Made by a program: the position numbers and the translations under genes. A stretch of 64,000 nucleotides of DNA from Elusimicrobiota bacterium (GTDB lineage: Bacteria; Elusimicrobiota; Elusimicrobia; Elusimicrobiales; UBA9959). Below the pieces are notes generated by a model that had not been told where the DNA came from, made no database searches, and saw only the letters and a program-made list of their open reading frames with translations. The DNA lies in NCBI GenBank assembly GCA_026388155.1, contig JAPLKI010000018.1, positions 124,001 to 188,000 of the forward strand, read 5' to 3'. Shown here one piece after another: positions 39,933-52,200 of this stretch; the first letter of the stretch is position 1; each line of letters begins with the position of its first letter.

Positions 39933-40262
39933 CCCCAAAAAAACCTGTGGATAACTATGCTAAAACCTGTTAATAACCCTCAAAAAAGGACCTATAAGGA
40001 CCTATGCCCGACCCCTAGGACACACCCCTAGGACAAACCCAAAATTACCACTTTCTTACAAACCCCCACTTTCCCCAATGAGAACCGCCCCTAAAACCAT
40101 CCTCCCCGCCGCCCCGATTTCTCAAACCACCTGATACTTTCCGGTAAGAATCCGGTAAATTTCTCAAACCTCTCGCCGCCCCCTTCTAGACCCCATTTCC
40201 CCAATGAAAACCTATCCAAAATCGCCCCAAAATGCTATTCTCAAATTACCAGATAATATCTA
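39933..40262. other. Non-coding right-end region with transposase sites and DnaA boxes
   Basis: No gene is supported in these 330 bp. Inverted copies of the end site lie at 40118-40136 (complement of TATCAGGTGGTTTGAGAAA), 40160-40171 (core AGGTTTGAGAAA only) and 40237-40255 (TATCTGGTAATTTGAGAAT). The outermost is 7 bp from the end. A consensus DnaA box (39946-39954) and a near-match 22 bp further on (39968-39976) lie inside. TTTCCCCAATGARAACC is repeated at 40070-40086 and 40196-40212. ACCCCTAGGAC occurs twice near 40011-40034. Confidence 0.8.
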
Positions 40263-43200
40263 CCTATCCCGCCCTTCAGGCCGGGTCCCTTATTACCATG
40301 GACAGTCCGAGCGGGACCGCTTCGGGGCCGGATTACTCTTTAGACCCGTCCGGCTATGTTAAATGGCCTTCGCCCAGCGCGGCGCCGTCTGCCGACTGGC
40401 CGGCCGGCTGCGGCACAGCAAACAGCCTTAATGTGATGCAGGGCGTGGTGCCTGACGTAAGCACCTTCACCACTATCAGCGGCGCGGTAGCGTCTTTGAA
40501 AGCGTCTTTGGCCGGAACAGGCCTGAGCGAGGACACCTGCATTGTTATCAGGGATAATAAAGTTTACGCGGAATCCGTATTGATCGACGGTATCGAGGCC
40601 AATGACCACCGCCTTATCATCATGGCCGACCCGGCATTTGCCGGGGGGGCCAACCCGGTGATAGAACCTCCGGCCCTTTCAAATTCAGCGCTGGAAATCA
40701 AGGTCGCCTCAGTGACGCTTACCCATATTGGAGTGATCGCCGCCTCGTCGCTGCCTTACGGTATTGTAGTTTCCTCCCCCGATGTTAATATCTCCGGTTT
40801 GACCATCCACGATGTGGACCAGAATATGGGATTTCCGGACCTGGGATTTATTGAATCAGCCGGAATTTATTTTAAAGGCGCCGCGGCCCATGGCACGGTG
40901 GAGCAAACCTATATTTCAGCGGGCGGCTATGGCATACTTGATGAGAGCGCGGGCGGGAACAATGTCAACAACAGCATCGTCTATTCACTTGACTCCGACG
41001 CAGTCTCATTTGCCGGCGACAATAACTCGGTCACCAACAGTACCATCGGTTCGGGCGGGCCTGGCGGCGGAACGGGGCGCGGCGTATACTCCAACGGCGA
41101 CTGGAACACTATCTCCGGGACCCGCGTCCTTATCAACTCCGCATACGGCGTGTATTTTGACGCGGGCTCAAGCAACAACAGCGTCACTGGCTGCACTTTT
41201 GACGGAAAGGACTATTACACCTTTGACGGCGTCGGCCTCTACTCCAACGGCCTGAACAACAGCGTGACCAGCGACTTCTCCAATACCGGCCGCCTTGCCA
41301 TTGAATACGGCCCGGCCAGTTCCAGCGGCACGATAAGCGGCTGCACCGTTAACAACACAAGTTACGACGGCGATAATAAGGGCGTGGAGATAGACGGCAG
41401 CAGCGTCACCGTCCGTTTAAATAATATCTACTCATATGGAACGGCGCTGGCGGTTTCCGGCATCTATCAACTAGTAACAGACAACCCCCAAATACAATCC
41501 GAGCAGGATGATGCGCTGGTCGTTTACTCTTCCGCAAGCCTGTTCGCAGGCAACAATATTACAGGCTACTCCGGCTCAGGGGTCGTATTTGAGGAGGGCG
41601 GCTATAACGCATTGGGCCCGAGCGCGGACAATATCTGTGTAGTCACTTCCTACTATGATGCCGGGTTGAGCGAGGCAAGCCCCGGCGGCAATACTATTAC
41701 TCAATGCGCTATTAACAGTTATTACCATAACGGCGTGTATTTTGAAAGTGTAAGCGGCGGCGGGGACACCATTACTTTCAGCACTATAACTTCCGCTTAT
41801 TACAGGGATGGACTTATTGACGAAGGCGCCGGCAGTAATAAGGTCAGCCAATGCCTCGTTTCCGGCGGTTATTCCGGCATAGATTTAGAAGGCAGTGGCC
41901 GCGATCAGATAAGTTTAAGCACTATTTCCGCGAGTTATTGGGGGGGAAATACTGCCGGACTGCGTGTTGGAGGCGAAGGAAATAATACCATAACCGATTG
42001 CTCAATTACCTCCGATTATTTCCATGGGGTGTATCTGGAGGGGCAGGGCGGCAATGCCATCAGCGGAAGTATCGTTAGAGCGAATTATGATGGCTATAAT
42101 TACTATTCGGGCAGCGCTCTTTACGACCAAAGCAACGGCGGCAATAACATTACCCAAAGCACCTTCACCACGAAATCCTGGAATTATCCCGCTTTGTATC
42201 TGGGGAACAGCGCGGTTGCCGACGATATCAGCGAGAGCACTATTACAGCGCCGAACAGCTATGGTATCCAGGACTATAGTCAAGCCGGAAATATCATCTC
42301 ACAATCCTATATTTCCGGGGGCTGGTTCGGAGTCAAGCTAAATGGGCGCGATACCGATATCAGCGACAGCTATATCTCAGCCGACGGCCTGGGCTTATTA
42401 TACCCGCAAAACACCGGCTGGCCCAATTACATCGATGTGAGCGGAAAGAGTTTATATGACGGGCGCTACGCCAGAGGCTTCGGCGTGCTGATGGACGGGT
42501 TCGCGCAAAACTGCAGCGTGAGCCTTAGCACAATAAGCGCGGCGGCGGACGCAGTAATTACCCAGGATTATTATGGCGGCAATATTATTGACGAAAGCTT
42601 TCTCTATCCGCAAAATGGCAACGGCGTCCTTTACCTTGGCAGCGGCGGCAATATCGTTTCGGGCAGCACTATCACGGCTGTTGACGAGCTTTTTGCAGGG
42701 GTTAAAGACACGGGGCTGAACGATTTTATTTATGAGAACTATATATCCGCCGCCTCAATCGGTATTTATCTAAGCAACGGCAGTGAACGTTACAGCACCA
42801 TGATCGGCAACACCGTGAGCGCCGCTGATGTGGGCATAGACGATGAAAGCTATGGCTACAACAGCATAGGCTGGAGCGGTATAACCGCCGCAACCGCTGT
42901 AAGAATGGGCAGCCACAGGAGCTCTCCCGACCTCATGTACTGGAACACAATATCGGGCGCACTGGTGGGCCTGGACATCGCCCGGAACCCCGCCGTCAAC
43001 CCAGACCCCGGCGTCGGCATACTTGGCCTCACCTTCCAGGACCCCTTGCCGGCAAACTCAACCGCCATTAACTTTGAGGGGAGTGAAGTTTTCGTTTCCA
43101 CCTTCACCAGTGTTGTCTTCAACAGCGCCAATACCCAATTCAATGTCAATGCCGTCAACCTTTTGGACGGCTCGGCCGTCAGCATGGTCAATTCCGTGGG

Positions 43201-46200
43201 CATTTCAAGCGGTCCGGCCCATGAAAATGACATTGTACTGGACCCGGAACCCGGCTATGTGCAATGGAATACCGTTGTTCCGCCGCCTTCCTCGCCCGGC
43301 TGCGACCTGCTCTACAATGTCCTGAAAGATACGGCTGCGCCTTCCCCCGGCTATTATCCGGGCATCCAGGAGGCGCTGGATGCGTTCCATGCCGCTTATT
43401 TCGGCATGCGTCCCGGCAATGTATGCGTTATCGTGCGCGATACCGAAACCTACGCCGGCGCAAGCGTACTGGGCCCCCGCAGCAGCTTCTATCGCCTGAC
43501 TATCATGGCGGACCCGACTTTTGTCAGTTCCGCGCCCGTAGTGGACCCCGCCCTGGGTGGGAACTGGACCGCTTTTGACATTGAAGCCGGCAGCGTCACT
43601 ATTTCGCACATTAACATAATTCCCACTGCCCAGGTGGACTACGGTATTTATGCCGGCCAAGCCGATTCCCTGATAGTTTCCGGCGTTTCCATAAGGGATA
43701 CCGGCGGGATGTTCAGCTCGTATGGAATCTACAAGAGTGACGGCGACCTCACGATCACCGGCAGCACAGTTGCGGTCGGGAACGGCGACTCGATTTGGGG
43801 CGTCCGTACCAATGATAATGGAACAGGGAGACTCAGCATTACTGACAGCTATATTCATGGCTCCGGCGCAGTTTATGTCTATAATGCCGAGAAAGCCGCC
43901 ATAAGCGGGAGCGTCCTTGTTTCCAATTCCGCCGCGGGCTACGGCTTCTATTCTTACGGCATTCCCGGCGGCTTCAGCCTGGTTTCCAGCACAGTGACGG
44001 GAGGGGCCAGCGGGGCCGGCGTTCGGGTCGATGGCTCCGCGGGAGCTGTCAGCATAGCCGACAGTCATATTCAGGGCGGTGACGCCGTTTATTTTAGTCA
44101 AACAGCCAACACCGCCATAAGTGGGAGCGTCCTTATTTCCAAGTCTGACACGGGCAACGGCTTCAATGCCTATGTTTCCGGAGACTTCAGCCTGGTTTCC
44201 AGCACGGTGACGGGCGGGGCCAATGGGGAGGGCGTCGGGTTCTATGGCGCTGAAGGGAGAGACAGCATAACCGACAGTTATATACAGGGCGCTAATGCCG
44301 TCTCCATTGATTACGGCGGTAAAATATCTATAAGCACGAGCGTTCTTGTTTCCAATTTTGACGCGGGCTATGGACTGGATGCCTATGTTTCCGGAGACTT
44401 CAGCCTGGTTTCCAGCACGGTGACCGGCGGCGCCAACGGGGCCGGAGTCTGGCTCTACTACGATAACCCGAGCGCGGTTGTTCTTTCAAGCGTCACCATT
44501 GCCGGCTCTATGGAAGGGCTTGTTTTGCAGGGTTACTCCTCTAACCCCGGGGCGTTTGCCGTGTCCGACATAGTATTCAGGGACATGCCGGCCGGTCTCA
44601 TGAGCACGGCTATAGATTTTATAGGGTATCAGTTCATCGTATCTACTTTCACAGGCGTTTCTTTCAACAGCCCGAATATAGATGTAAATGTAAACGCCTA
44701 CCCGACCCTCAGCGACGGGTCCACTATTTACATGGTAAACCATTCGGGGCCGAAGACCGGCCCGGCCTACGCTTTTGATCTGCTGGGCCAGGTTAAATGG
44801 GGGCCTGAAACGCTCACGCCGTGGTCCGGCGGGCCCATTCCGGCCGGCTGCGGCGACGCCAGCGTCAATGTGGCGCAGAACGGGGCCAGCGGCGCCTTTA
44901 CCTCAATTGGCGGCGCGGTAGCGTCTTTAACCAGCCTGAGCGCGAACACCTGCATCGTTATCAGAGACAGCAAAGTTTACCGGGAATCCGTATTAATTGA
45001 CAGTGTCGCCACCAACGGCTACCGGCTTACCGTCATGGGCGACCCGGCTTTGGGTCCGGCTATACCCGTGGTCTCCGGGCATTACGGAGAGGAATTCTTA
45101 TCTCACGCCCGTGAGGAGGGATATGCGGAGAATCTGGACGCTGTTTTCCAGATCACGGCCGCTTCAGTGACGCTTAATAACCTCGCCGTCATCCCCGAAG
45201 TGGAGACCCTTTATGGCGTGGAAATTTCCTCGCCTGACATGAAACTTTCCAGCGTTACCATCCGCGACGCCTATCAGGACATTGACTACGCTGCCCTCTA
45301 TTTAACCGGAGAGGCAGCAAACACCGTTGTGGAGGACAGTCAACTCTCACTATATTCTGACGGTGTCTATGATGACAGCCTGGGCGGCAACCGCGTCAGC
45401 CGCAGCCGCATCAACTCGAACTATGGCCACGCTGTTTACTTCACGGCCCCCGGCGGCGGCGAGACGGTTTCACAACCAGGGCCCGAACAGGCCGCCAGCG
45501 CCAACAACAGCGTTATTGACAGCACTATTGAGGCCGGCGGCTACGGCTTCTACTCCGACGGGGCCAACAATAATATCAGCCGGAGCGTCATCATACCCGA
45601 CGGCCAAGGAAGCGGTGTATATTTAGACTACAACAGCAGCAGCAACAGTGTGAACTCCTGCCTTATTGAAGGGATACCCGACTCCTATGTTCAGGGAGTT
45701 TATTCCTACGGCGCGGCCAACAGCATAATCGGCGGCGCCATCAGTGTCGCAGGCGGCGGAGCGATTTTTGAAGGGGCCGGAAACCTTGTCAGCGGGGCCT
45801 CTATCTCGGTTTGGGGGGACAGCGACGGGGTAAGTTTATATGGCGAGGGCTCTAATATAATTACCGGCAGTACCATCGCCACCCGGGGCTGGTCCGGAAT
45901 CCACGATGCAAGTTCGGGCTCCAATATCATCACCGGCAGTATAATCTCCGCCCGGGATTACGGAGTTTACTTTGAGGGCGGCAACGATAATGCCAACCTC
46001 TGCGCGCAAGCTCTTGCCGCTAAGAACGTGAAAGGCTGCAATTATTATAACTACGGCGGCAATACCATCAGCGGGAGCGTTATCTCCGCCGCGAGCGGTT
46101 CTGAGGGATACGGAGTCTATTATTATGCCACCGGCGGCGGCAACAGCATCAGCGGAAGCACCATTGCCGCCGCGGGGTACGAAGAAGGATATGGAGTTTA

Positions 46201-49200
46201 TTACGAAGAAGACGCCGGCCAAAACACCATAAGCGCAAGTGTCATCTCCGCCGCGAGCGGGGACGAATATGAATACGGGTCCGGGATCGGATTACATTAT
46301 GGGTACAGCGGCGGCGAGAACAGCATCAGCGGAAGCACCATTACCGCCACGGGTCATTATGAAGGATACGGAGTCGTCTCCGACGAAGATGCCGGCCAAA
46401 ACACCATAAGCGCAAGCGTCATCTCCGCCTCTGGCATGGTTGGATTCGGAGTCCTGGATTACAGCTACGGCGGCGATACCATCAGCGAAAGCTCCATTAC
46501 CGCCGCGGGCGGCGAATACGTGGCATTTGGGGTCTATGATGACGGCTACGGAGAGAACAGCATAAGCGGAAGCTCCATTACCGCCACGGGCGGGGACGAA
46601 GGATACGGGATCTACGATGAAAGTGACGGCGGCAATACCATAAGCGGAAGCACCATTGCCGCCACGGGCGTGTACGACGGATACGGGATCTATGATGAAA
46701 GCTATGGCGATAACACCGTCAGCGCAAGCGTCATTTCCGCCATGGGCGGATACGGATATGGAGTCTATTCCGACGCTGAATATACGGATGTAAATACGAG
46801 CCGCATTTCCGCCACCGGCGAGGGCGTGACCCTTGACGGCGGGTTCAATTTCATTGAGCAAAACATAATCAATTCGCTTAATATCGGCATCAACGATGAC
46901 GGTGAAGGCGCCAACAGCTTCGGCAGGAATTACATCACGGCGCCGGGAACGGCGGCTTACTTCGGCGCCAGCCGGGTGGATTACCCGGATGTCGTGTACG
47001 ACAGCACTATTTCAGGCGCGGCCGTGGGGCTCCACATCGCCCGGAACGCCAATGCAGACGATGGCTATTCTAACCCCGGGCTCCCCATACTGGGCCTCAC
47101 TTTCACGGACCTGCTGCCGGGCGCTACCGCAATAAATTTTGAGGGCGGCGAGATCTTTATTTCCACATTCACCGATGTCATTTTCAACGGCAATATCGCG
47201 GTCAATGTGAACGGCGCCGGGCTTTTGGACGGCTCCACCGTCTACATGGTCAATTCCGTGGGCCTCTCCAGCGGACCGGCCTTTGAAAATGACATTGTGC
47301 CGGACCCGGCCCCCGGCTATATTCAATGGAACACTGTCAATATACCGCCCATGCCGCCTGACCCTGCCGGCTGCGACCTGGTTTACAATGTCAAATGGGC
47401 TCCCGAAGACCTGCCTCCCCCGGCGCCGAGCCCCGGAAAACAAGGCGTCGTTTCTCCGGACTCCGGCGAGACGGGCTATTACTCCGGCATCAACGACGCG
47501 CTCTACACTTTCTACGATGACTATAACGGCATGCGGCCCGGCAACACCTGCATCGTCATACGCGATACCCAGACCTATCACGAATCGGTTTGGATCGAAG
47601 GTTACAATGCCGGCTCCCGCCTTACGATAATGGCCGACCCGACCTTTGTGAGTTCCGCGCCAGTGATAGATCCCGCCCACGACAGCGGGGATGATCTCAA
47701 GGACAGCGACATCAACGGTATTAATTCGAAATGGGCCGCTTTTGCTATTTTTGACAGCAGCGTCACTATTCAACACATCAACATCATCCCCAGCGGCCCG
47801 GTTGGATATGGAATCTTGGCGGCCGGCATATGGGGTGATGTCGGCAACATTATCGTTTCCAGCGTTACCATCATTGATAACGGCGGCATGATCTTAAATG
47901 CGGGGATAGGATTTGTTTACTCTTTTGGCAACAACAGCGTGGCCGGCAGCACTGTGATCGCCGGGAACGGGGATTACAGCATGGGAGTCTGGTCCTACAG
48001 CCAACCCCTCGTGAACCTGTCCGAGGGAGACGCCGGCCTGATCTCCTATGGCGGAGGCGATACCTTCATCACCGACAGCTATATCAGGGGTTCGGATGCC
48101 GTCTCCATTGAAGGCGCGCGTGCCGCCGCGGTCACCCGCTGCGTCCTGACCGCGTCCGATTATGAGGCCGGCATCGGCCTTGACGCCAACGGCAACCATG
48201 CTCTGACCGTGTCCTTGAGCTCGGTAGCCGGCGGCGGCGCCGGCATGGGCATATGGCTCGACAATAAAGACTATAATCCGCAGTATGTACAGGAAACCCC
48301 GGTAACCATCACTCTTTCCTCTGTTACCATTACCAACGCGTTTGACGGCCTGGTAATCTCGCCGCATAACGCGAACGTGGGCACCCAGCCGCAGAGCGAC
48401 AACGCGGTATATCATTTCTCCAACCTGACTTTTAAAGATCCCTCGCCCGCCGGTCCCATGAACACCGCCATCTCCTTCATGGGCGACCAGGTGGTGACGG
48501 CCACCTTCACCGCTATCGCCTTTGACAGCCCGAATATTGAGGTGAATGTGGATGCCTACCCGGCCCTCCAGGAGGGTTCTGACATTCATATGGCCGGCGC
48601 AAGCGGCGTCAGGAGCGGCCCGTACTACGCGCTGGATCCGCTGGGTTATGTGAAATGGACCTCGCAAGTGGCGCCGTGGTCCGGCGGCTCCATGCCGGAT
48701 GGCTGCGGCGCCGGCAGCCTCAACGTGGCGCAGAATGTGGCGTCGGACGGGGTAAGCACCTTCACCTCTATCGGTGACGCGGTCGCGTCTTTGGCGGGAG
48801 CCAGCCTGAGCAATACTACCTGCATCGTCATCCGCGACACTGGCACCTATAACGAGTCGGTGACGGTAGACGGCTTCACTTTCGCCAACAATACCTCAAG
48901 GCTTATAATCACCGGCGACCCCGCCCTGGGCTCCGCAATGCCCTCCGTGGTTCCGTACGACGGCTACTACGACGCGGCATTCAATATATTGACAGCCTCC
49001 GTTACCCTGTCCCGTATGGTTATTTCCCCGCGCTACGCGTACCTGGACTACGGGGTTATGGTTTCCTCTCCCAATGTGGCGCTGTCAAGCGTCACCATTG
49101 ATGATAAGACGGATGCCCTCAACGCCTCCTACTACGAAGACTGGGGGATCTGGGCGGCAGGCGTCTATTTAAATGGGGAGGCGGGCAGCGGCACCGTTAC

Positions 49201-52200
49201 ACAGAGCCATATTAATGTGGGGGGGAGCGGCTACGGTATAATGGACATGGGAACGGGGGGCAATATTATCAGCAACAGCCGCGTTACCTCACGTAACAGC
49301 GCCGCGGTAGCGTTCGGATGCTCGGAGGAGGGCCCATGCTCGCTGTACGACTCCGACTACGCGCAGTCAAGCAATAACAGCGTTATCACAAGCACCCTGG
49401 CCGGCGGCTACCTTGGGCTTTACTCTTATGGTACCAGTAACACTGTCAGTGACAGCGTGATCGTGCAGCCGGTTGCCGCGCCGGATGAAGATATGCATGT
49501 CTACGCGGGCCTTTATTTTGACTACGATACCAGCGGCAACAGCGCCGTGCGCGCCATCATCAATGTCCGGGGCAATGGCGCGATAATTTTAGGTGACGGA
49601 AACGACATCAGTTCCAGCACCATAGTCGCCGTTGACGGCGATGGAATCGTACTTTCCGGCTCAGGCAATCATCTTGTCACCAATAGCAATATTTCCGTGT
49701 TTGCCGGGGAGACCGGAGTGTATCTTGAGAGTGGAGGCAACATCCTCAGCGGGAGCACCATCACCGTCGAGGGATGGGCCGGAGTCTATGATTACAGCGC
49801 CGGCTCCAACACCATCAGCGGAAGCGTCATAAACGCGTGGGACAAAAACACTGAGGCCGGCGTGTATCTTGACAGCGGTGTTAAAGGCGACATGATCAGC
49901 GGGAGCACCGTCACCACCCGGGGCTGGGCCGGAGCCTATGATTACAGCGCCGGCTCCAACACCGTCAGCGGAAGCGTAATCTCCGGCCGGGACTATGGAG
50001 TCTACTATGATAACAATTGGGATGTATCGGGCGGCAACACCGTCACTGGAAGCGAAATCTCCGCTACAGGCGAATACGGAACGGGGGTTTTAGATTACAG
50101 CAACGGCCGCAACATCGTCAGCGGAAGCTTCATCTCCGCTCCGGGTTGCGGAGTGGACGATGAAAGCTGGGGCGGGAACAGCATCAGCTTCAGCTCCATT
50201 ACCGTCACCGGCGTGGACGGAACCGGGATCTACTATTCTGGAGATGGCGGCAACACCGTCAGCGGGAGCGCGATTTCAGCCCTGTATAGCGGAATCGACG
50301 ATGAAAGCGGGGACGGCGCCACCGTCAGCGGGAGCGTCATCTCCGCCACGGGTTCGGGCGGAACAGGCGTTTTCGATTACAGCTCCGGCGGCGACAAGAT
50401 CAGCGGGAGCGTAATCTCCGCCATGGGCGAATACGGAACAGGTGTCTACAAAGGCAGCTACGGCGGCCAGTTCACGCTTTCAACCAACACCATCGCCGGC
50501 TCCCAATACAGCCTCTACATCTACCCGCAGGGCGACACCCGGATTTTAATTACCTCCAACACCATAATTTCCGCGCTTAGCGGCGACAATAATACCTACG
50601 GCATTTATATCGGCGGCCTTACAACCGGAGCCACCATCTACAACAACGGCATCTATTATCGCTCCTCAGGCGACAACAGCGGCTATACCGCTTACGGCCT
50701 CTATGCCAACGCCGCAGCGGGGCTCAGCTTTAACCATAACCGCCTGAACGATCCGGGCCTGGCTGCCGGCGGCAGTATCGTCATGGCCTATTTTGAAGGG
50801 GTCCCGGATACTGATTTCAGGTTCAATGATGTCAACTCCACCGGCACGGGCCTGACCGACGCCTATCTGCTCCAACTGGTCAATTCCACTGTGACGGTTA
50901 AAAACAATATATTCCTGGCCTCCTGGAGCGTTTCCGGTTCTTCGGCCTCTCTTTGGATGGATTCGGACAGCGGTATATATTCGGATTATAACGACTGGTT
51001 CGCGCCGGCCGGGTCTAACGCCGCCGTCCTGGGCGGTCAAAGCTATCCCCTGGCCCAGAGCTGGGCCGCGGGTTATGACGCCAATTCTATTTTTGTGGAC
51101 CCGCTCTGGTATAACCGCTCGGCCGGCGCTGAAGATTTCCACCCCGAGTCCCATACCGGGCGCTACTCGAACGGCTCGTGGATAATTGACGGGGATCATT
51201 CGCCCGCCATAGACAAGGCGGACCCGGCGGAGCCGTACTCGGATGAGCCGGTCCCTAACGGTTTGCGCGCCAATCTCGGCTCATACGGCGGCACCGCCGA
51301 GGCCTCTAAGACCGGGCTGCTCAAGCCGGTTCTCTTAACTCCGCTCAATGGCGGGATGCTGACTACCAAGACGCCGTTGTTTGACTGGACGGATATCAGC
51401 AGTTCCTACCCCAACGACGCGGTTTATTATGAGGTGCGCTACAGCACGACCAGCGATTTCAGCATCGTACATACGACGTCGGCTCTGATCGTGTCGCACT
51501 TCACGCTCGATGCGGAGTTGATCCCGCACACGGTGTACTATTGGTCGGTACACGCATACTCATATGATTCAGCGGACGCGCCGCTGGAACTGGTATCGCC
51601 GGAATCGGCGGTATGGAATTTCGAGACGCCCGCCGCGCCCGGGGCGCCTGAGCTGCATGCTTTCGCCCTCTCAAGCGCTACGGTGAACTGGCACTGGACC
51701 GCCGCCCCCGCACCAGCCGGCGCGCCTTCCGTTTACACTTTGTACACCTCTACCGGCTGGCTCATCGCCACGCTCCCGGGCTCGGCTACCTCTTTCCTGG
51801 AAACGGAACTTACAACCGCTGCCGCGTACAGCCGCTACCTGAAAGCGGAGAATATTACCGGCTGGGCGCTCTCCAGTACGGTTACGGTCGCCATACCCAT
51901 ATCTTTCGATCTTGCCGCGGGGGGGGTCTCCTCTGGCACCATCAGTGATCCGGCTACGAATGATCCCCTGATCGACATTCCGGCCGGAGCGTCAGGCACC
52001 GACATGCGCTGGCTTGTGTCGCTGGACCCCGTTCAGAAACCGCTGACGGACGAGACGCCTGGCTTGATCATAGCCGCGGGCGCGAGTATGCCGGCGGGAC
52101 TTGGCGGAACGACCACAATGATACGGGAGTACCTGGTCACCATCAATGAGGAAAGATTCACCGGTCTTTTAGGGTCGTCCGTAACGGTTTACGTTTCCTA

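Larger units (their letters stand above)
7653..40262. mobile_element. Mu-like transposable prophage, apparently intact
   Basis: This 32,610-bp element has a DDE transposase, MuB-type ATPase, Ner-like and XRE regulators, GemA, Gam and Mor. It also has a full contractile-tail virion set: terminase, portal, gp30, gpG, protease/scaffold, gpT, gp36, gp37, sheath, tube, chaperones, tape measure, gpN, gpP, gp45-48 and tail fibre. The ends carry inverted arrays of a shared 19-bp site and the insertion is flanked by CCTAT. The termini read 5'-TA rather than the TG usual for Mu. Gene order differs from Mu: the early block lies at the right end and the virion genes diverge from about 22949. Apart from one small frameshifted gene at 39492 all frames look open. 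Confidence 0.93.

Noticed and set aside
7653-40262. Two separate mobile elements because strands switch at 22.9 and 29.6 kb
   Set aside because: Only one pair of ends and one target duplication is present, and the two halves together make one complete Mu-like gene set without duplication.
40232-40267. ATG at 40232 as the genuine start of the giant protein
   Set aside because: It lies in the prophage end, lacks a signal peptide and is explained by the interrupted gene.
46060-46770. Tandem repeats resembling a CRISPR array
   Set aside because: Repeats are in frame, imperfect, without unique spacers of constant length, and encode beta-helix rungs.
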